A DNA stretch of 64,000 nt from Luteibacter jiangsuensis. GTDB lineage: Bacteria > Pseudomonadota > Gammaproteobacteria > Xanthomonadales > Rhodanobacteraceae. Numbering within the stretch: position 1 is the stretch's first letter; every line of letters begins with the position of its first letter. The stretch is taken from positions 186,001-250,000 of the forward strand of contig NZ_JAUSSK010000003.1 in the NCBI RefSeq assembly GCF_030812295.1. Reading direction: 5' to 3'. The position numbers were made by a program, and so were the translations under genes. This document shows positions 45,427 through 54,488 of this stretch, piece by piece. The notes beneath the pieces are model-generated. The model was not told the origin of the DNA, made no database searches, and worked only from the letters and a program-made list of their open reading frames with translations.

Positions 45427-47015
45427 TGGCCGCGCCCATGGCTTCGCGGCGCCGCTTCGGCGCTGGCGACCTCAACGGTGTCCTCGGCCTGGTCGTCGAC
45501 AACCTCTCCTTGTTGGCATTCATGGCCACGGCGCTTATCGGCATCTTCGGCATGCCGGCGGACCTCGTCTTCCGCCGGATGTTTCCGGGCACGGCGCTGG
45601 GCGTGCTGCTCGGCAACCTGGCCTACACGTGGATGGCGCATCGTCTGGCCGCGCGCACGGGCCGGCAGGATGTCACCGCCATGCCGCTAGGTATCGACGC
45701 GCCCACCACGATCGGCATGGCCCTGCTCGTGCTGGGCCCGGCGTTCGTCGGCTATCGGCAGGCGGGCATGGATGCCATGGCGGCGGGTGAGGCCACCTGG
45801 CGCCTGGGCATGGCCTCGCTGGTCGTGATGGGCGTGCTCAAGTTCGTGCTCTCGTTCTTCGGTGCCTGGGTCCAGCGCACGGTGCCAAGGGCCGGCTTGC
45901 TCGGATCGATCGCCGGTATCGCCCTGGTGCTGATGGGCTTCCTGCCGTTGGTGGAGATCCTGCGCGTGCCGGTGGTGGGTTTCGCCGGCCTGGGCATCGT
46001 GCTCTATGCCCTGGTCGCGAAACGGCGGTTGCCGTTCGGCATGCCCGGTGTGCTGGGCGCATTCCTGGTTGGCGTGATCCTTTACTACGGGCTTGGCCCG
46101 GCAGGGTTGCTCGGAACCGGCTACCACGCGCCGGCCGGGTGGCAATGGCGCCTGGGCTTCCCGTGGCCGAGCCTGGGCTTCGTGCAGGGCCTGCCGGCGA
46201 CGCTTCCGTACCTGCCGTTGATCCTGCCGTTCGGTCTCTTGATGGTGGTCGGTGGCATCAATGTCACCGAAAGCGCCCGCGCGGCGGGGGAAGACTATCC
46301 GACGCGCGACATCCTGCTGGTCGAGGCGTTGGCCACGCTGGTGGCGGGTATCTGCGGCGGCGTGGCGCAAACCACGCCCTACATCGGCCAGCCGGCGTAC
46401 AAGGCGATGGGCGCACGCACGGGATACACCCTGGTCACAGGCTTGGTCATCGGGTTGGGCGGGGTATTCGGATACCTCTCCAATCTCGTCGAGTTGCTGC
46501 CGGTGGCCGTGCTGGCGCCGATCCTCGTCTTCGTCTCCATCGGCATCACCACGCAGGCTTTCGAAGCGACGCCGTTGCGTTATGCCGGCGCCGTGGTCTT
46601 CAGCTTCTTTCCGGCGATCGCACGGATGGTCGCGATCAAGCTCGGCGATCCTTCGATCGTCGATCCGGCGCATTTCGCTGCCTTGTATGCCGACGGCACC
46701 CACGGGGTGTCGGCCATGGCGGTGATCGTGATCCTCGGCAATGGCTTCATCATCACCTCGATGATCTGGGCCAGCTTCGTGGTGGCGATGATCGACGGCC
46801 ATGTGCGCAAGGCGGCGGGCATCGTGGCGCTGGGTGGCCTGTTTACCGCATGCGGATTGATCCATTCGGTGCAGCCGATCGGGTCGGTCTACCTGCCCTG
46901 GGCGCTGGATGTGGCCTCGCAATCCCTCGTATGGCAGTTCGTCGCGGCCTACGCGGCGCTCGCGGCGGTGCTGCTTTTGCTCTCGCTGGACCGCTGGAAC
47001 GTGCGGCGCGCCTGA
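45426..47015 (+). CDS. NCS2-like (xanthine/uracil permease family) membrane transporter
   Basis: The 529-residue product has about 12-14 membrane helices. The repeated elements PLGIDAPTTIGMALLVLGP and ATLVAGICGGVAQTTPYIGQ resemble the two half-helix substrate motifs of nucleobase transporters, but the usual QH and NxGxxxxT motifs are changed. The substrate is therefore open; purine, pyrimidine or another anion is possible. The ATG at 45426 is chosen; longer frames read into the lipoprotein gene. Confidence 0.75.
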   Translation: MAAPMASRRRFGAGDLNGVLGLVVDNLSLLAFMATALIGIFGMPADLVFRRMFPGTALGVLLGNLAYTWMAHRLAARTGRQDVTAMPLGIDAPTTIGMALLVLGPAFVGYRQAGMDAMAAGEATWRLGMASLVVMGVLKFVLSFFGAWVQRTVPRAGLLGSIAGIALVLMGFLPLVEILRVPVVGFAGLGIVLYALVAKRRLPFGMPGVLGAFLVGVILYYGLGPAGLLGTGYHAPAGWQWRLGFPWPSLGFVQGLPATLPYLPLILPFGLLMVVGGINVTESARAAGEDYPTRDILLVEALATLVAGICGGVAQTTPYIGQPAYKAMGARTGYTLVTGLVIGLGGVFGYLSNLVELLPVAVLAPILVFVSIGITTQAFEATPLRYAGAVVFSFFPAIARMVAIKLGDPSIVDPAHFAALYADGTHGVSAMAVIVILGNGFIITSMIWASFVVAMIDGHVRKAAGIVALGGLFTACGLIHSVQPIGSVYLPWALDVASQSLVWQFVAAYAALAAVLLLLSLDRWNVRRA

Positions 47016-47088
47016 CACCGTCCGCCCCGCCGCTTGAATTGCGGCGCCGGCGCAGCCACCCTTGGGTCTTGTCCCAAGGAATCGCCCC

Positions 47089-47619
47089 ATGCCGCTCTCC
47101 GACCTCACGTCGCTCCCCGGCGTCACCGCCACACCCGATGCGGCGACCCGTGGCTATGTCTTCAACCATACGATGATCCGTGTGCGCGACCTCGACGTGT
47201 CGCTGGATTTCTACACGCGCGTGCTGGGGTTCACGCCCGTGTACAAGAGCGTGTTCGCGGAGGCGGCCTTCACCATCGTCTATCTCGTGCTGGTCGGCGA
47301 CCAGGGGGTGATCCCCGATGACGACGATGCGCGAAAGGAGTGGGTGCTGCGGCAGCCGGGCGTGCTCGAGCTGACGCACAACCATGGCACGGAAAACGAC
47401 CCGTCCTTCGCGTACCACAATGGAAACAGCGAGCCGCGCGGATTCGGCCACCTCTGTGTGAGCGTGCCCGACGTCGAAGCCGCGTGCGCGCGCTTCGAGG
47501 CGCTCGGCGTCACCTTCCAGAAGCGGCTGAGCGACGGGCGCATGCGCCATATCGCCTTCATCCGCGATCCCGACCAGTACTGGATCGAGATTCTCCAACC
47601 CACGCCGTTCGCCGCCTGA
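47089..47619 (+). CDS. gloA: lactoylglutathione lyase (glyoxalase I)
   Basis: The enzyme converts the methylglyoxal-glutathione adduct to S-lactoylglutathione. The 176-residue product has metal ligands in FNHTMIRVRD (His), ELTHNHGTEND (Glu), GFGHLCVSVPD (His) and DQYWIEILQP (Glu). An AAGGA Shine-Dalgarno supports the ATG at 47089 over one 27 bases upstream. The rhomboid gene follows 10 bases on. Confidence 0.93.
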   Translation: MPLSDLTSLPGVTATPDAATRGYVFNHTMIRVRDLDVSLDFYTRVLGFTPVYKSVFAEAAFTIVYLVLVGDQGVIPDDDDARKEWVLRQPGVLELTHNHGTENDPSFAYHNGNSEPRGFGHLCVSVPDVEAACARFEALGVTFQKRLSDGRMRHIAFIRDPDQYWIEILQPTPFAA

Positions 47620-47629
47620 CGCCGCGCCG

Positions 47630-48286
47630 ATGCCGAGCAACCTGCCTCCGGTGACCCGGAACCTGCTGATCGCGAACGTGCTGGTGTTCGCCCTGCAGTA
47701 CCTCTTGCAAGACCAGGACACCCTGGCGCTGACGCGCTGGTTCGCCTTGTGGCCGTTCGGTCACGACATCGCCGTCGATCTCGGCGCGGGGGGCGTGGCG
47801 GGCATCGGTTTCCGTCCATGGCAGCTCATCACCTATGGCTTCATGCATGGCAATGTGATGCACATCGTGTTGAACATGTACGCCTTGTACATGTTCGGCG
47901 GCCTGATCGAGCGGGTGATGGGCACGCGGCGCTTCACGATCTATTACTTCGTATGCCTGGTTGCCGCCGCGGTGGCACAACTGGCGGTGGTGTACCTGTT
48001 CGAGCCCGACCGCATGTACCCGACGGTAGGTGCGTCCGGTGCCGTGTTCGGCTTGCTCGGCGCTTTCGCGATGCTGTTCCCGCGCGAGAAGCTGATGTTG
48101 ATCCCGATCCCGATCGGCATCCCGGCCTGGCTCTTCGTCACCCTTTATGGCGTCGCCGAACTGGTCTTCGGCGTCACCGGCACGTTGTCCGGTGTCGCCC
48201 ACTTCGCCCACCTGGGTGGCCTCGCCGCCGGGCTCGTGCTGCTCTGGGCGTGGGGCGTCAGGCCGCCGCCACGCCAGCGGTTCTAG
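47630..48286 (+). CDS. rhomboid family intramembrane serine protease
   Basis: Rhomboids cleave membrane proteins inside the bilayer. The 218-residue product has six membrane helices. The catalytic Ser136 lies in VGASGAVFGLLG and His194 in HFAHLGG; the oxyanion residues His78 and Asn82 are in MHIVLN. The substrate is unknown. It converges with rapA with only 2 bases between stops. Confidence 0.92.
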   Translation: MPSNLPPVTRNLLIANVLVFALQYLLQDQDTLALTRWFALWPFGHDIAVDLGAGGVAGIGFRPWQLITYGFMHGNVMHIVLNMYALYMFGGLIERVMGTRRFTIYYFVCLVAAAVAQLAVVYLFEPDRMYPTVGASGAVFGLLGAFAMLFPREKLMLIPIPIGIPAWLFVTLYGVAELVFGVTGTLSGVAHFAHLGGLAAGLVLLWAWGVRPPPRQRF

Positions 48287-48288
48287 GT

Positions 48289-51141
48289 TCAGCGCAAGGC
48301 GAGGAAATCCGGGCTGACGACGAAGCGTACCGCGTCCAGGCGCAACCTCGCTTCGGGTATGGCGGCGAGCAGGGCGTCGCGTTCGGCGGCGATGGCGTCG
48401 ACCTCTTCGTCCTTGATCGACGGGTTCACGGCATGCAGTGCGACCAGGCGGGCGTGTTCCGCATCCAGTTCGTGCCGTGAGGCCTCGAGCGCCTCGGCCT
48501 TGAGCACTTCCGCACGCGCCTCCGCCAGGTCCTGCGCGCGCTCGAGCATCGGCGGGACGAGTTTGGACAGGAACTTGCGATAGCGCGGCACTTCGATGTT
48601 CCGGTCCGAGGCGCGTCGCAGCGCGACGTCGCTCGGACGGAATGGCGCGCGTTCACTCAACTTGGTGTCCACGGTGAGCATGAGCGGTGTCGCCGGCAGG
48701 AAGCGCCCGGCGTCGAGCGTGCGCTCGGCGACGATCTCCAGCACGAACACCGTTTGCAGCAACGCGGTTCGCACGGGCAGCGCATCGTCGACAAGGAAGG
48801 CGGCGTTGCCGTCCTCGCCGGAAACGAGCAGGTCGACCGCCGCCAGCACCATCGGGTGATCGAGGCGCAGCAGGGGCAATTCCTCGCGTGCCAGCGCCAG
48901 TTCTCGTGAGAAGGTCACAGAGACCGGACCCTCGGCGAAGCCTGGAAGACCGTCGGTGGAAAGGTATTGCGGATCGAGCAGCACGATGTCGGGCGCCAGT
49001 TCCTCGGCGTGTACGCCGTAGGTTTCGAACAGGCGCTGGATGAACGCGTCGCGCGCCGGGTCCTTGTCTTCGGCGGCGAAGCTCGTCGAGAGATCATCGG
49101 CGTGCGGGTCGCGGCTGGCGGCGAGTTCGAGCAGGTGGTCGCGCCCGGCGTGGATCAAGGCGGACAGTTCTTCGTGCGCACCGCGCGTCTCGGCGATCAG
49201 CGCATCCAGTTCCTGATCGCGGTCGTCGTCTTCGCGGGCGTGTTCGTCGGCGAGCGTCGCCAGCAGGTGGCCGAAACGGCGGAGCAGTTCGCGACCGTCG
49301 GCGGGGCTGCTGCGGAACGCGTCGAGGCCTTCGTCGTACCAGCGCGCGAGCACATGCTGCGCGCTCTGTTCCACCAAGGGGACGTGGATGACGATGTCGT
49401 GCTTCTGGCCGATGCGGTCGAGGCGGCCGATGCGTTGCTCGAGCAGGTCCGGATCCAGCGGCAGGTCCCACATGACCAGGCGATGAGCGAACTGGAAATT
49501 GCGCCCTTCCGAACCGATCTCCGAGCAGAGCAGCAGGCGGGCGCCATCGGGCTGGGCGAAGAAGGCGGCATTGCGGTCGCGCTGGACGATACCCAGGCCC
49601 TCGTGGAACCGGGCCACGCCGACGCCACTCCGGGTGCGCAACGCGTCCTCGATCGCCATCACCTTGGCCTGACTGCGGCAGATGAGCAGGAACTTGTCGG
49701 CCGGATGCGACTCGAGCAAGCCGATCAGTGCCGCAAGGCGCGGGTCGTCGGCGTAGTCGAATTCCAGCGCCGCGGGCGGTTGCTGGATATCCGAGCGGAA
49801 TTCCGCCAGCAGGGCATCGCGACGCCCCGCGTCGAGCGTATCCGGATCGATGACCAGCAGCTCGGGCGTGCGTCGGGGGAAGCCGCCAATGCCGGCTCGC
49901 CGGTTGCGGAACATCGCACGACCGGTGCCATGGCGGTCGATCAGGGCGGCGAGAAGCTCGCCGGTTGCGTCGGCGCGGTCGAGCAGGGCAAGCAGTTCGC
50001 GGTCGCCCTTGAATCGGCCGGCGAGCAACGCGCGCTGTTCGTCGTTCAACGGGTTGCCTTCCGCGAGCGCACTGGCCGCATCGGACAAGGGACCATAACC
50101 CGCCGACTCGGCGAGGTAGGCCTCGAGGTTGGCGTAGCGCTGCGGATCGAGCAGGCGCAAACGGGCGAAATGACCGGCGCGGCCCAGCTGTTCCGGCGTG
50201 GCGGTGAGCAGGATCACTCCCGGCGTCGCCGAGGCCAGTTCTTCCACCAGGCGATAGCGCGGGCTGGCGCCTTCCGGCGTCCATTCGAGGTGGTGCGCCT
50301 CGTCGACCACGATGAGGTCCCATCCCGCTTCCACGAGTTGGGCGGCACGGCGCGGGGACGATTCCAGGAAGGCGAAATCGGAAATGACCAACTGTTCGTC
50401 TTCGAACGGATTGCGACCGTCGCTGGCCTGCTCGATGGCTTCGCAGCGTTCTTCGTCGAAGATGGAGAACGACAGGTTGAATCGGCGCAGCAGCTCCACG
50501 AACCACTGGTAGACCAGGGTTTCCGGCAACAGGACGAGCACGCGCCCGGCGCGTCCGGCGGCGAGTTGCCGGGCCAGGATCATGCCGGCCTCGATCGTCT
50601 TGCCCAGGCCTACCTCATCGGCTAGCAGGACGCGGGGCGGACGTCGCGCGGAGGCGATGCCGGCCACGCGCAACTGATGCGGAACCAGGCCGATACGGGC
50701 GGACTCCAGGCCCCATGCGGCGGAACGGCGCGCATCGGCGCGCCTGCGCAAGGCCTCCAGACGCAGGTCGAAGCGGTCGTTGGGATCGGTGCGGCCGCCG
50801 ATCAGGCGGTCATCGGCCTGGGACAATGCTTGTTCGTCGTCGAGCTGGCCTTCCTCCAGTTCGCGGCCTTCGCCACGATAGACGAACAGGCCCTCGCGTT
50901 CCTCGATGCGCTCCACGAGGAAGGCGATGCCCTTGCCGGATACGCGTTGACCGGCCCGGAACTCCGCGCGGATCAGGGGAGCGCTGTCCGCCGCATAAGG
51001 ACGCAGGACGCCCGACTTGGCGAAGAGCACCTGCACGCTGCGTCCTTCGACGCGGAGAATGGTGCCGAGTCCGAGCTCAGGCTCGGCGGTGGATATCCAG
51101 CGTTGACCGGGTTGGAACATGCGTTTGGGAAGCCGAGACAT
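48289..51141 (-). CDS. rapA: RNA polymerase-associated ATPase RapA
   Basis: RapA is a Swi2/Snf2 ATPase that recycles RNA polymerase stalled after termination. The 950-residue product has N-terminal Tudor-like domains (about 1-120) and helicase motifs DEVGLGKTIEAGM (Walker A), DEAHH, TATPEQLGR, and SEIGSEGRNFQFAHR with QRIGRLDRIGQ. The long C-terminal region ends in a helical bundle. It follows piuC on the same strand by 62 bases and probably has its own promoter. Confidence 0.95.
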   Translation of the reverse strand: MSRLPKRMFQPGQRWISTAEPELGLGTILRVEGRSVQVLFAKSGVLRPYAADSAPLIRAEFRAGQRVSGKGIAFLVERIEEREGLFVYRGEGRELEEGQLDDEQALSQADDRLIGGRTDPNDRFDLRLEALRRRADARRSAAWGLESARIGLVPHQLRVAGIASARRPPRVLLADEVGLGKTIEAGMILARQLAAGRAGRVLVLLPETLVYQWFVELLRRFNLSFSIFDEERCEAIEQASDGRNPFEDEQLVISDFAFLESSPRRAAQLVEAGWDLIVVDEAHHLEWTPEGASPRYRLVEELASATPGVILLTATPEQLGRAGHFARLRLLDPQRYANLEAYLAESAGYGPLSDAASALAEGNPLNDEQRALLAGRFKGDRELLALLDRADATGELLAALIDRHGTGRAMFRNRRAGIGGFPRRTPELLVIDPDTLDAGRRDALLAEFRSDIQQPPAALEFDYADDPRLAALIGLLESHPADKFLLICRSQAKVMAIEDALRTRSGVGVARFHEGLGIVQRDRNAAFFAQPDGARLLLCSEIGSEGRNFQFAHRLVMWDLPLDPDLLEQRIGRLDRIGQKHDIVIHVPLVEQSAQHVLARWYDEGLDAFRSSPADGRELLRRFGHLLATLADEHAREDDDRDQELDALIAETRGAHEELSALIHAGRDHLLELAASRDPHADDLSTSFAAEDKDPARDAFIQRLFETYGVHAEELAPDIVLLDPQYLSTDGLPGFAEGPVSVTFSRELALAREELPLLRLDHPMVLAAVDLLVSGEDGNAAFLVDDALPVRTALLQTVFVLEIVAERTLDAGRFLPATPLMLTVDTKLSERAPFRPSDVALRRASDRNIEVPRYRKFLSKLVPPMLERAQDLAEARAEVLKAEALEASRHELDAEHARLVALHAVNPSIKDEEVDAIAAERDALLAAIPEARLRLDAVRFVVSPDFLALR

Positions 51142-51154
51142 CGAGGGGGCGCCA

Positions 51155-51183
51155 ATTATCCGCCCGCGAGGCTCCCGTGCCTA
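51155..51183 (-). promoter_or_regulatory. probable rapA promoter
   Basis: On the minus strand TAGGCA (51183-51178) and GATAAT (51160-51155) are 17 bases apart and match sigma-70 boxes at four and five positions. Transcription would start about 7 bases before the rapA ATG. Confidence 0.45.
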
Positions 51184-51203
51184 CCGTGTCGTGAAACCGG
51201 GGC

Positions 51204-51884
51204 TCAGGTCTCCGCCCAGCGCCGCAACAGGTTGTGGTAAACGCCCGTCAATTGCAGGATCGCCGCCTGGTCGGCACCGCTGGCTGAAAGCGTGCGGATG
51301 GCCGTGTCCATCTCCAGCAGGAGGCGCCGTGCCCCATCGTCGCGCACCATGCTCTGCACCCAGAAGAACGAGGCGATGCGTGCGCCGCGGGTCACCGGGG
51401 TGACCCGATGCAGGCTGGAGGATGGGTAGACGATGGCATCGCCGGCCGGAAGCTTCACCTCGTGCTCGCCGTAGGTGTCGCTGACGATCAACTCACCGCC
51501 GTCGTATTCCTCCGGCTCGCTGAGGAAGAGCGTGCAGGAGATATCGCTGCGGACATGCGTGTCGCCGAGACCGGTCGACATGACGGCGCCATCGATATGG
51601 AAGCCGTATTCGCCGCCACCTTCGTAGCGGTTGAAACGCGGCGACAGCGTGCGCAGCGGCAGCGCGGCGGCATGGTAGAGCGGATGGCGATTCAGTGCGG
51701 CCACCACCCTGTCGCCCAGCTCGCGCCGTAACGGCGACGCGTCGGGCAGTTGCAGGTTGCGCTTGACCTTCGCACCTTGGGGACCGACGGTCTGCCGCCC
51801 GTCGGTCCACTCGGCGCTCCCCAGTGCCGCACGTATCCCGGCGACCTGTTCCTTGTCCAGGACGTCGGGGATGTGCATCAGCAT
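51204..51884 (-). CDS. piuC: Fe(II)/2-oxoglutarate dioxygenase, PiuC/YbiX type
   Basis: PiuC-type enzymes sit beside catecholate-siderophore receptors and are iron-starvation induced; the substrate is unclear. The 226-residue product has the iron-binding H96xD98 in [11 protein letters not shown], a distal H159 in [10 protein letters not shown] and the 2-oxoglutarate Arg169. A GGAGGAAAG Shine-Dalgarno precedes the ATG at 51884. It lies 20 bases downstream of the TonB receptor gene, in the same operon. Confidence 0.9.
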   Translation of the reverse strand: MLMHIPDVLDKEQVAGIRAALGSAEWTDGRQTVGPQGAKVKRNLQLPDASPLRRELGDRVVAALNRHPLYHAAALPLRTLSPRFNRYEGGGEYGFHIDGAVMSTGLGDTHVRSDISCTLFLSEPEEYDGGELIVSDTYGEHEVKLPAGDAIVYPSSSLHRVTPVTRGARIASFFWVQSMVRDDGARRLLLEMDTAIRTLSASGADQAAILQLTGVYHNLLRRWAET

Positions 51885-51904
51885 GGTGGCTTTCCTCCGG
51901 TCGA

Positions 51905-54223
51905 TCAGAAACGCACGTTGGCGGTCAGCATGGCCGATCGCGGCGTACCCGGAGTGTAGCGGTAGCCGCTCTTGTTGATGGCGGCGACGTATTCCTTGTC
52001 GAACAGGTTGTAGATGTTGAGCTGGATGTCCAGGTGCCGATTCACCGGGTAGCTCGCCATCGCGTCGAACACCCAATAGGCCTTGGTGTACGCCGGCGTG
52101 CCGATCGCGCCATCGGTGCCGCGCTGCAATTCGCCGGAATAACGCGCGCCGCCGCCGATGGTGAGGTCGAAGGGCAGGTGGTACGTGGTCCAGGCGGTGA
52201 ATGCCTTCTTCGGCGTATATGCCAGGTCGTCGGAACCGTTGGCCGTGACGCCCGTACCCTTTTCCACCGTGGCATCCATCGTGGTGAAGCCGGCGCTGAC
52301 CGCCCAGTTTTCGCTGAGCTTGCCCAGGGCCGAGATTTCGATGCCCTGTACGCGCTTCTTGCCGACCTGGTAGTAGAGGAGGTCGGTCGGGTCCTGGGTC
52401 AACTCGTTGGTGACCGTCGTGCGGTACAGCGCGGCGGTAAGGAGCAGCTTCTCGCCGAGCAGGTCCCATTTCGTGCCGATCTCGGCGGTACGTGCCTTCT
52501 GCGGATCGAAGTTCGGGTTGTCCGCGCTATTGGCGGAGGACGACAGGGTGAGCGTGTTGCCGCCCGGCGGCTCCTGCGACTGCGCGAAGTTGACGTAGAT
52601 GCTGCCGTTCGCCGCCGGCTTGTACAGCACGCCGATCTTGTAGTTGACCAGGTTGTCGCTGATGCTCGTATCGACGCCGGGAACGATGCTTCCGGCGGGA
52701 AGGCGTCCGCACGCGGGGCCGTTGCGGGCGCCGCAGACCACGAGGCTATTGAAGTCGGTCTTGTAATGGTCGAGGCGGATGCCGGCATTCACCTGCCAAT
52801 GCTCGCCGAACTTCAGCGTGTCGAAGAAATAGGCCGCGGCGGTGTTGGTCTTGCCTTCGCTCCTGGCGCCCGTCTCGCCATAACGCAGGCCGCCGACGTC
52901 GGAGTACGGACGATAAAGATTGGCGGCCGGCCAGGTGCTGCCACCGAGGGCGCCCAGGCCGATCGTACGCGCCTGCTCCTGCGTCAACTCGATGCCGGTG
53001 CTGATGTTCTGCGTGACCGCCCCGGACTCGATCGTCGCCGTGAGGTTGGTCTGGTTGGTGGCGATGCGGTTGGACTGGTGCTTGAACGTCGGCGTGCTGC
53101 GCGCGATGGTCCACGTCGAGGGATCGGCGGGATCGGGCGTGCGCAGGTTCGCGGCGGAGCCCATGAAGGACGTGAGCAGGTAATCCTGCGTGGTGCGGCC
53201 CCAGCGCGCGGTGTTGTGCAGCGCCAGGTTCTCGTTGAAGTCGTGCTCGACGATGACCGTGAACATGTCCTGGGTGACATGGTCGTGGTCCTGGCTGGTG
53301 CCGTAGAAGTTGTCGGGATCGACCTTGCCGGCGTCGTTGAGGAAGGAGCGGGCATCGGGGCTGCTATAGCCGGGAAGGCCGATGGTGGGCACGCCGCCAT
53401 CGGGCACGTTGTTCTGCTTGATGTGCAGGTAATTCAGGTACACCCGGGTCGGCGTGCCCAGGCCGAAGGCCAGCGAGGGCGCGACGCCCCAGCGGTTGGT
53501 CTCGACCTGGTCGCGGCCGTAGACGCCGCTGTCCTGGCCCATCACGTTGAGGCGGAACGCGGCGTCGTTGCCCATCGACTGGTTCCAGTCGGCGGTGGCG
53601 CGGCGGCGCTGACCGCTGCCGACCTGCACCGACCCGGAAACACCGTTGCCCAGCAGCGGCTGCTTGGTCACCAGGTTCACGGCGCCGGTGGGCGCGGTGC
53701 GGCCGTATTCGGTGCCGTCCGGACCCTTGGTCACTTCCACCTGCTCGATGTTGAACACGTCGCGTGAGACGGTGCCGATATCGCGCACGCCGTCGACGAA
53801 GATGCTGCCGGATGTATCGAAGCCGCGCATGTAGATCGAATCGCCGGTGTTGGTCGAGCCGTTCTCGCCGACGAAGAAGGTGCCCACGCCCGGACTGTTG
53901 CGCAGCGCTTCGGTAAGCGTGGTGGCGCCTTGCTGCTGGATGAGTTCCTTGCCGATGACCTGGATGGTCTGCGTGGTGTCGAGCAGGGATTGGGTGAATT
54001 TCGGCGAGGAGACCTTGTCGACGCGGTAGTCGCTTCCGCGGTCGGCATCCACCTGCATGCCGGGCAGGGCCTGCGCATCGTTGACCTTGGCCTGTTGGGG
54101 CGGCGCCGCGATATCGGCAGGTACGTCGCTTGCGGCGGCGCCGTGGGCGAGGCTGAGCAGGACGGCGGCACCGACGGTACGCACCGCGGGAGCGGCGTGC
54201 TTTCGGCTCTTGATGAAGGCCAT
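51905..54223 (-). CDS. TonB-dependent siderophore receptor (Fiu/PiuA-like)
   Basis: This outer-membrane receptor takes up ferric siderophore with energy from TonB. The 772-residue product has a signal peptide (about 1-31), a plug domain (about 60-200) with [18 protein letters not shown] and [20 protein letters not shown], and a 22-strand barrel ending in Phe (TANVRF). The pairing with piuC points to catecholate siderophores. The ATG at 54223 starts the signal peptide. A Fur-like site lies about 165 bases upstream. Confidence 0.92.
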   Translation of the reverse strand: MAFIKSRKHAAPAVRTVGAAVLLSLAHGAAASDVPADIAAPPQQAKVNDAQALPGMQVDADRGSDYRVDKVSSPKFTQSLLDTTQTIQVIGKELIQQQGATTLTEALRNSPGVGTFFVGENGSTNTGDSIYMRGFDTSGSIFVDGVRDIGTVSRDVFNIEQVEVTKGPDGTEYGRTAPTGAVNLVTKQPLLGNGVSGSVQVGSGQRRRATADWNQSMGNDAAFRLNVMGQDSGVYGRDQVETNRWGVAPSLAFGLGTPTRVYLNYLHIKQNNVPDGGVPTIGLPGYSSPDARSFLNDAGKVDPDNFYGTSQDHDHVTQDMFTVIVEHDFNENLALHNTARWGRTTQDYLLTSFMGSAANLRTPDPADPSTWTIARSTPTFKHQSNRIATNQTNLTATIESGAVTQNISTGIELTQEQARTIGLGALGGSTWPAANLYRPYSDVGGLRYGETGARSEGKTNTAAAYFFDTLKFGEHWQVNAGIRLDHYKTDFNSLVVCGARNGPACGRLPAGSIVPGVDTSISDNLVNYKIGVLYKPAANGSIYVNFAQSQEPPGGNTLTLSSSANSADNPNFDPQKARTAEIGTKWDLLGEKLLLTAALYRTTVTNELTQDPTDLLYYQVGKKRVQGIEISALGKLSENWAVSAGFTTMDATVEKGTGVTANGSDDLAYTPKKAFTAWTTYHLPFDLTIGGGARYSGELQRGTDGAIGTPAYTKAYWVFDAMASYPVNRHLDIQLNIYNLFDKEYVAAINKSGYRYTPGTPRSAMLTANVRF

Positions 54224-54387
54224 GGAGATTCCCTTGCGTGTCTGAAGACGAATGAGGAACGGCCTTCGTTCGCGCACGCGCCAACGTCGCGCGGCCTTTC
54301 TTTCAGGACGCACCGGGCTGGGTTCTTGTCGTTCCCTGGAACGAGACGCACGCGGGTACGGGACCCGTCTGGATGCATATCGTAAGT

Positions 54388-54409
54388 TTAATGAGAACGA
54401 TTTGCAATT
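54388..54409 (-). promoter_or_regulatory. Fur-box-like site upstream of the siderophore receptor
   Basis: On the minus strand GCAAATCGTTCTCATTA resembles the Fur consensus (x-x-x-TGATAATCATTCTCATT type). It lies in a short A/T-rich patch between the receptor gene and the M13 peptidase terminator. Iron repression of the receptor-piuC operon fits both gene functions. Confidence 0.6.
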
Positions 54410-54426
54410 GTATTGATGACTCCCGC

Positions 54427-54460
54427 CAAAGAAAAGGCGCCGCACTTTCGTGCGGCGCCT
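54427..54460 (-). terminator. intrinsic terminator of the M13 peptidase gene
   Basis: AGGCGCCGCAC (54435-54445) pairs perfectly with GTGCGGCGCCT (54450-54460) around a four-base loop. On the minus strand the stem is followed by TTTTCTTT. It ends the peptidase transcript 28 bases after the stop. Confidence 0.85.
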
Positions 54461-54488
54461 CTGGACCATCAGCGATGGTGTGTCGCTG

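Noticed and set aside
48967-50625. Plus-strand open frame of 552 codons opposite rapA.
   Set aside because: It is antisense to the helicase motifs of rapA with no independent ribosome-binding site or motif.
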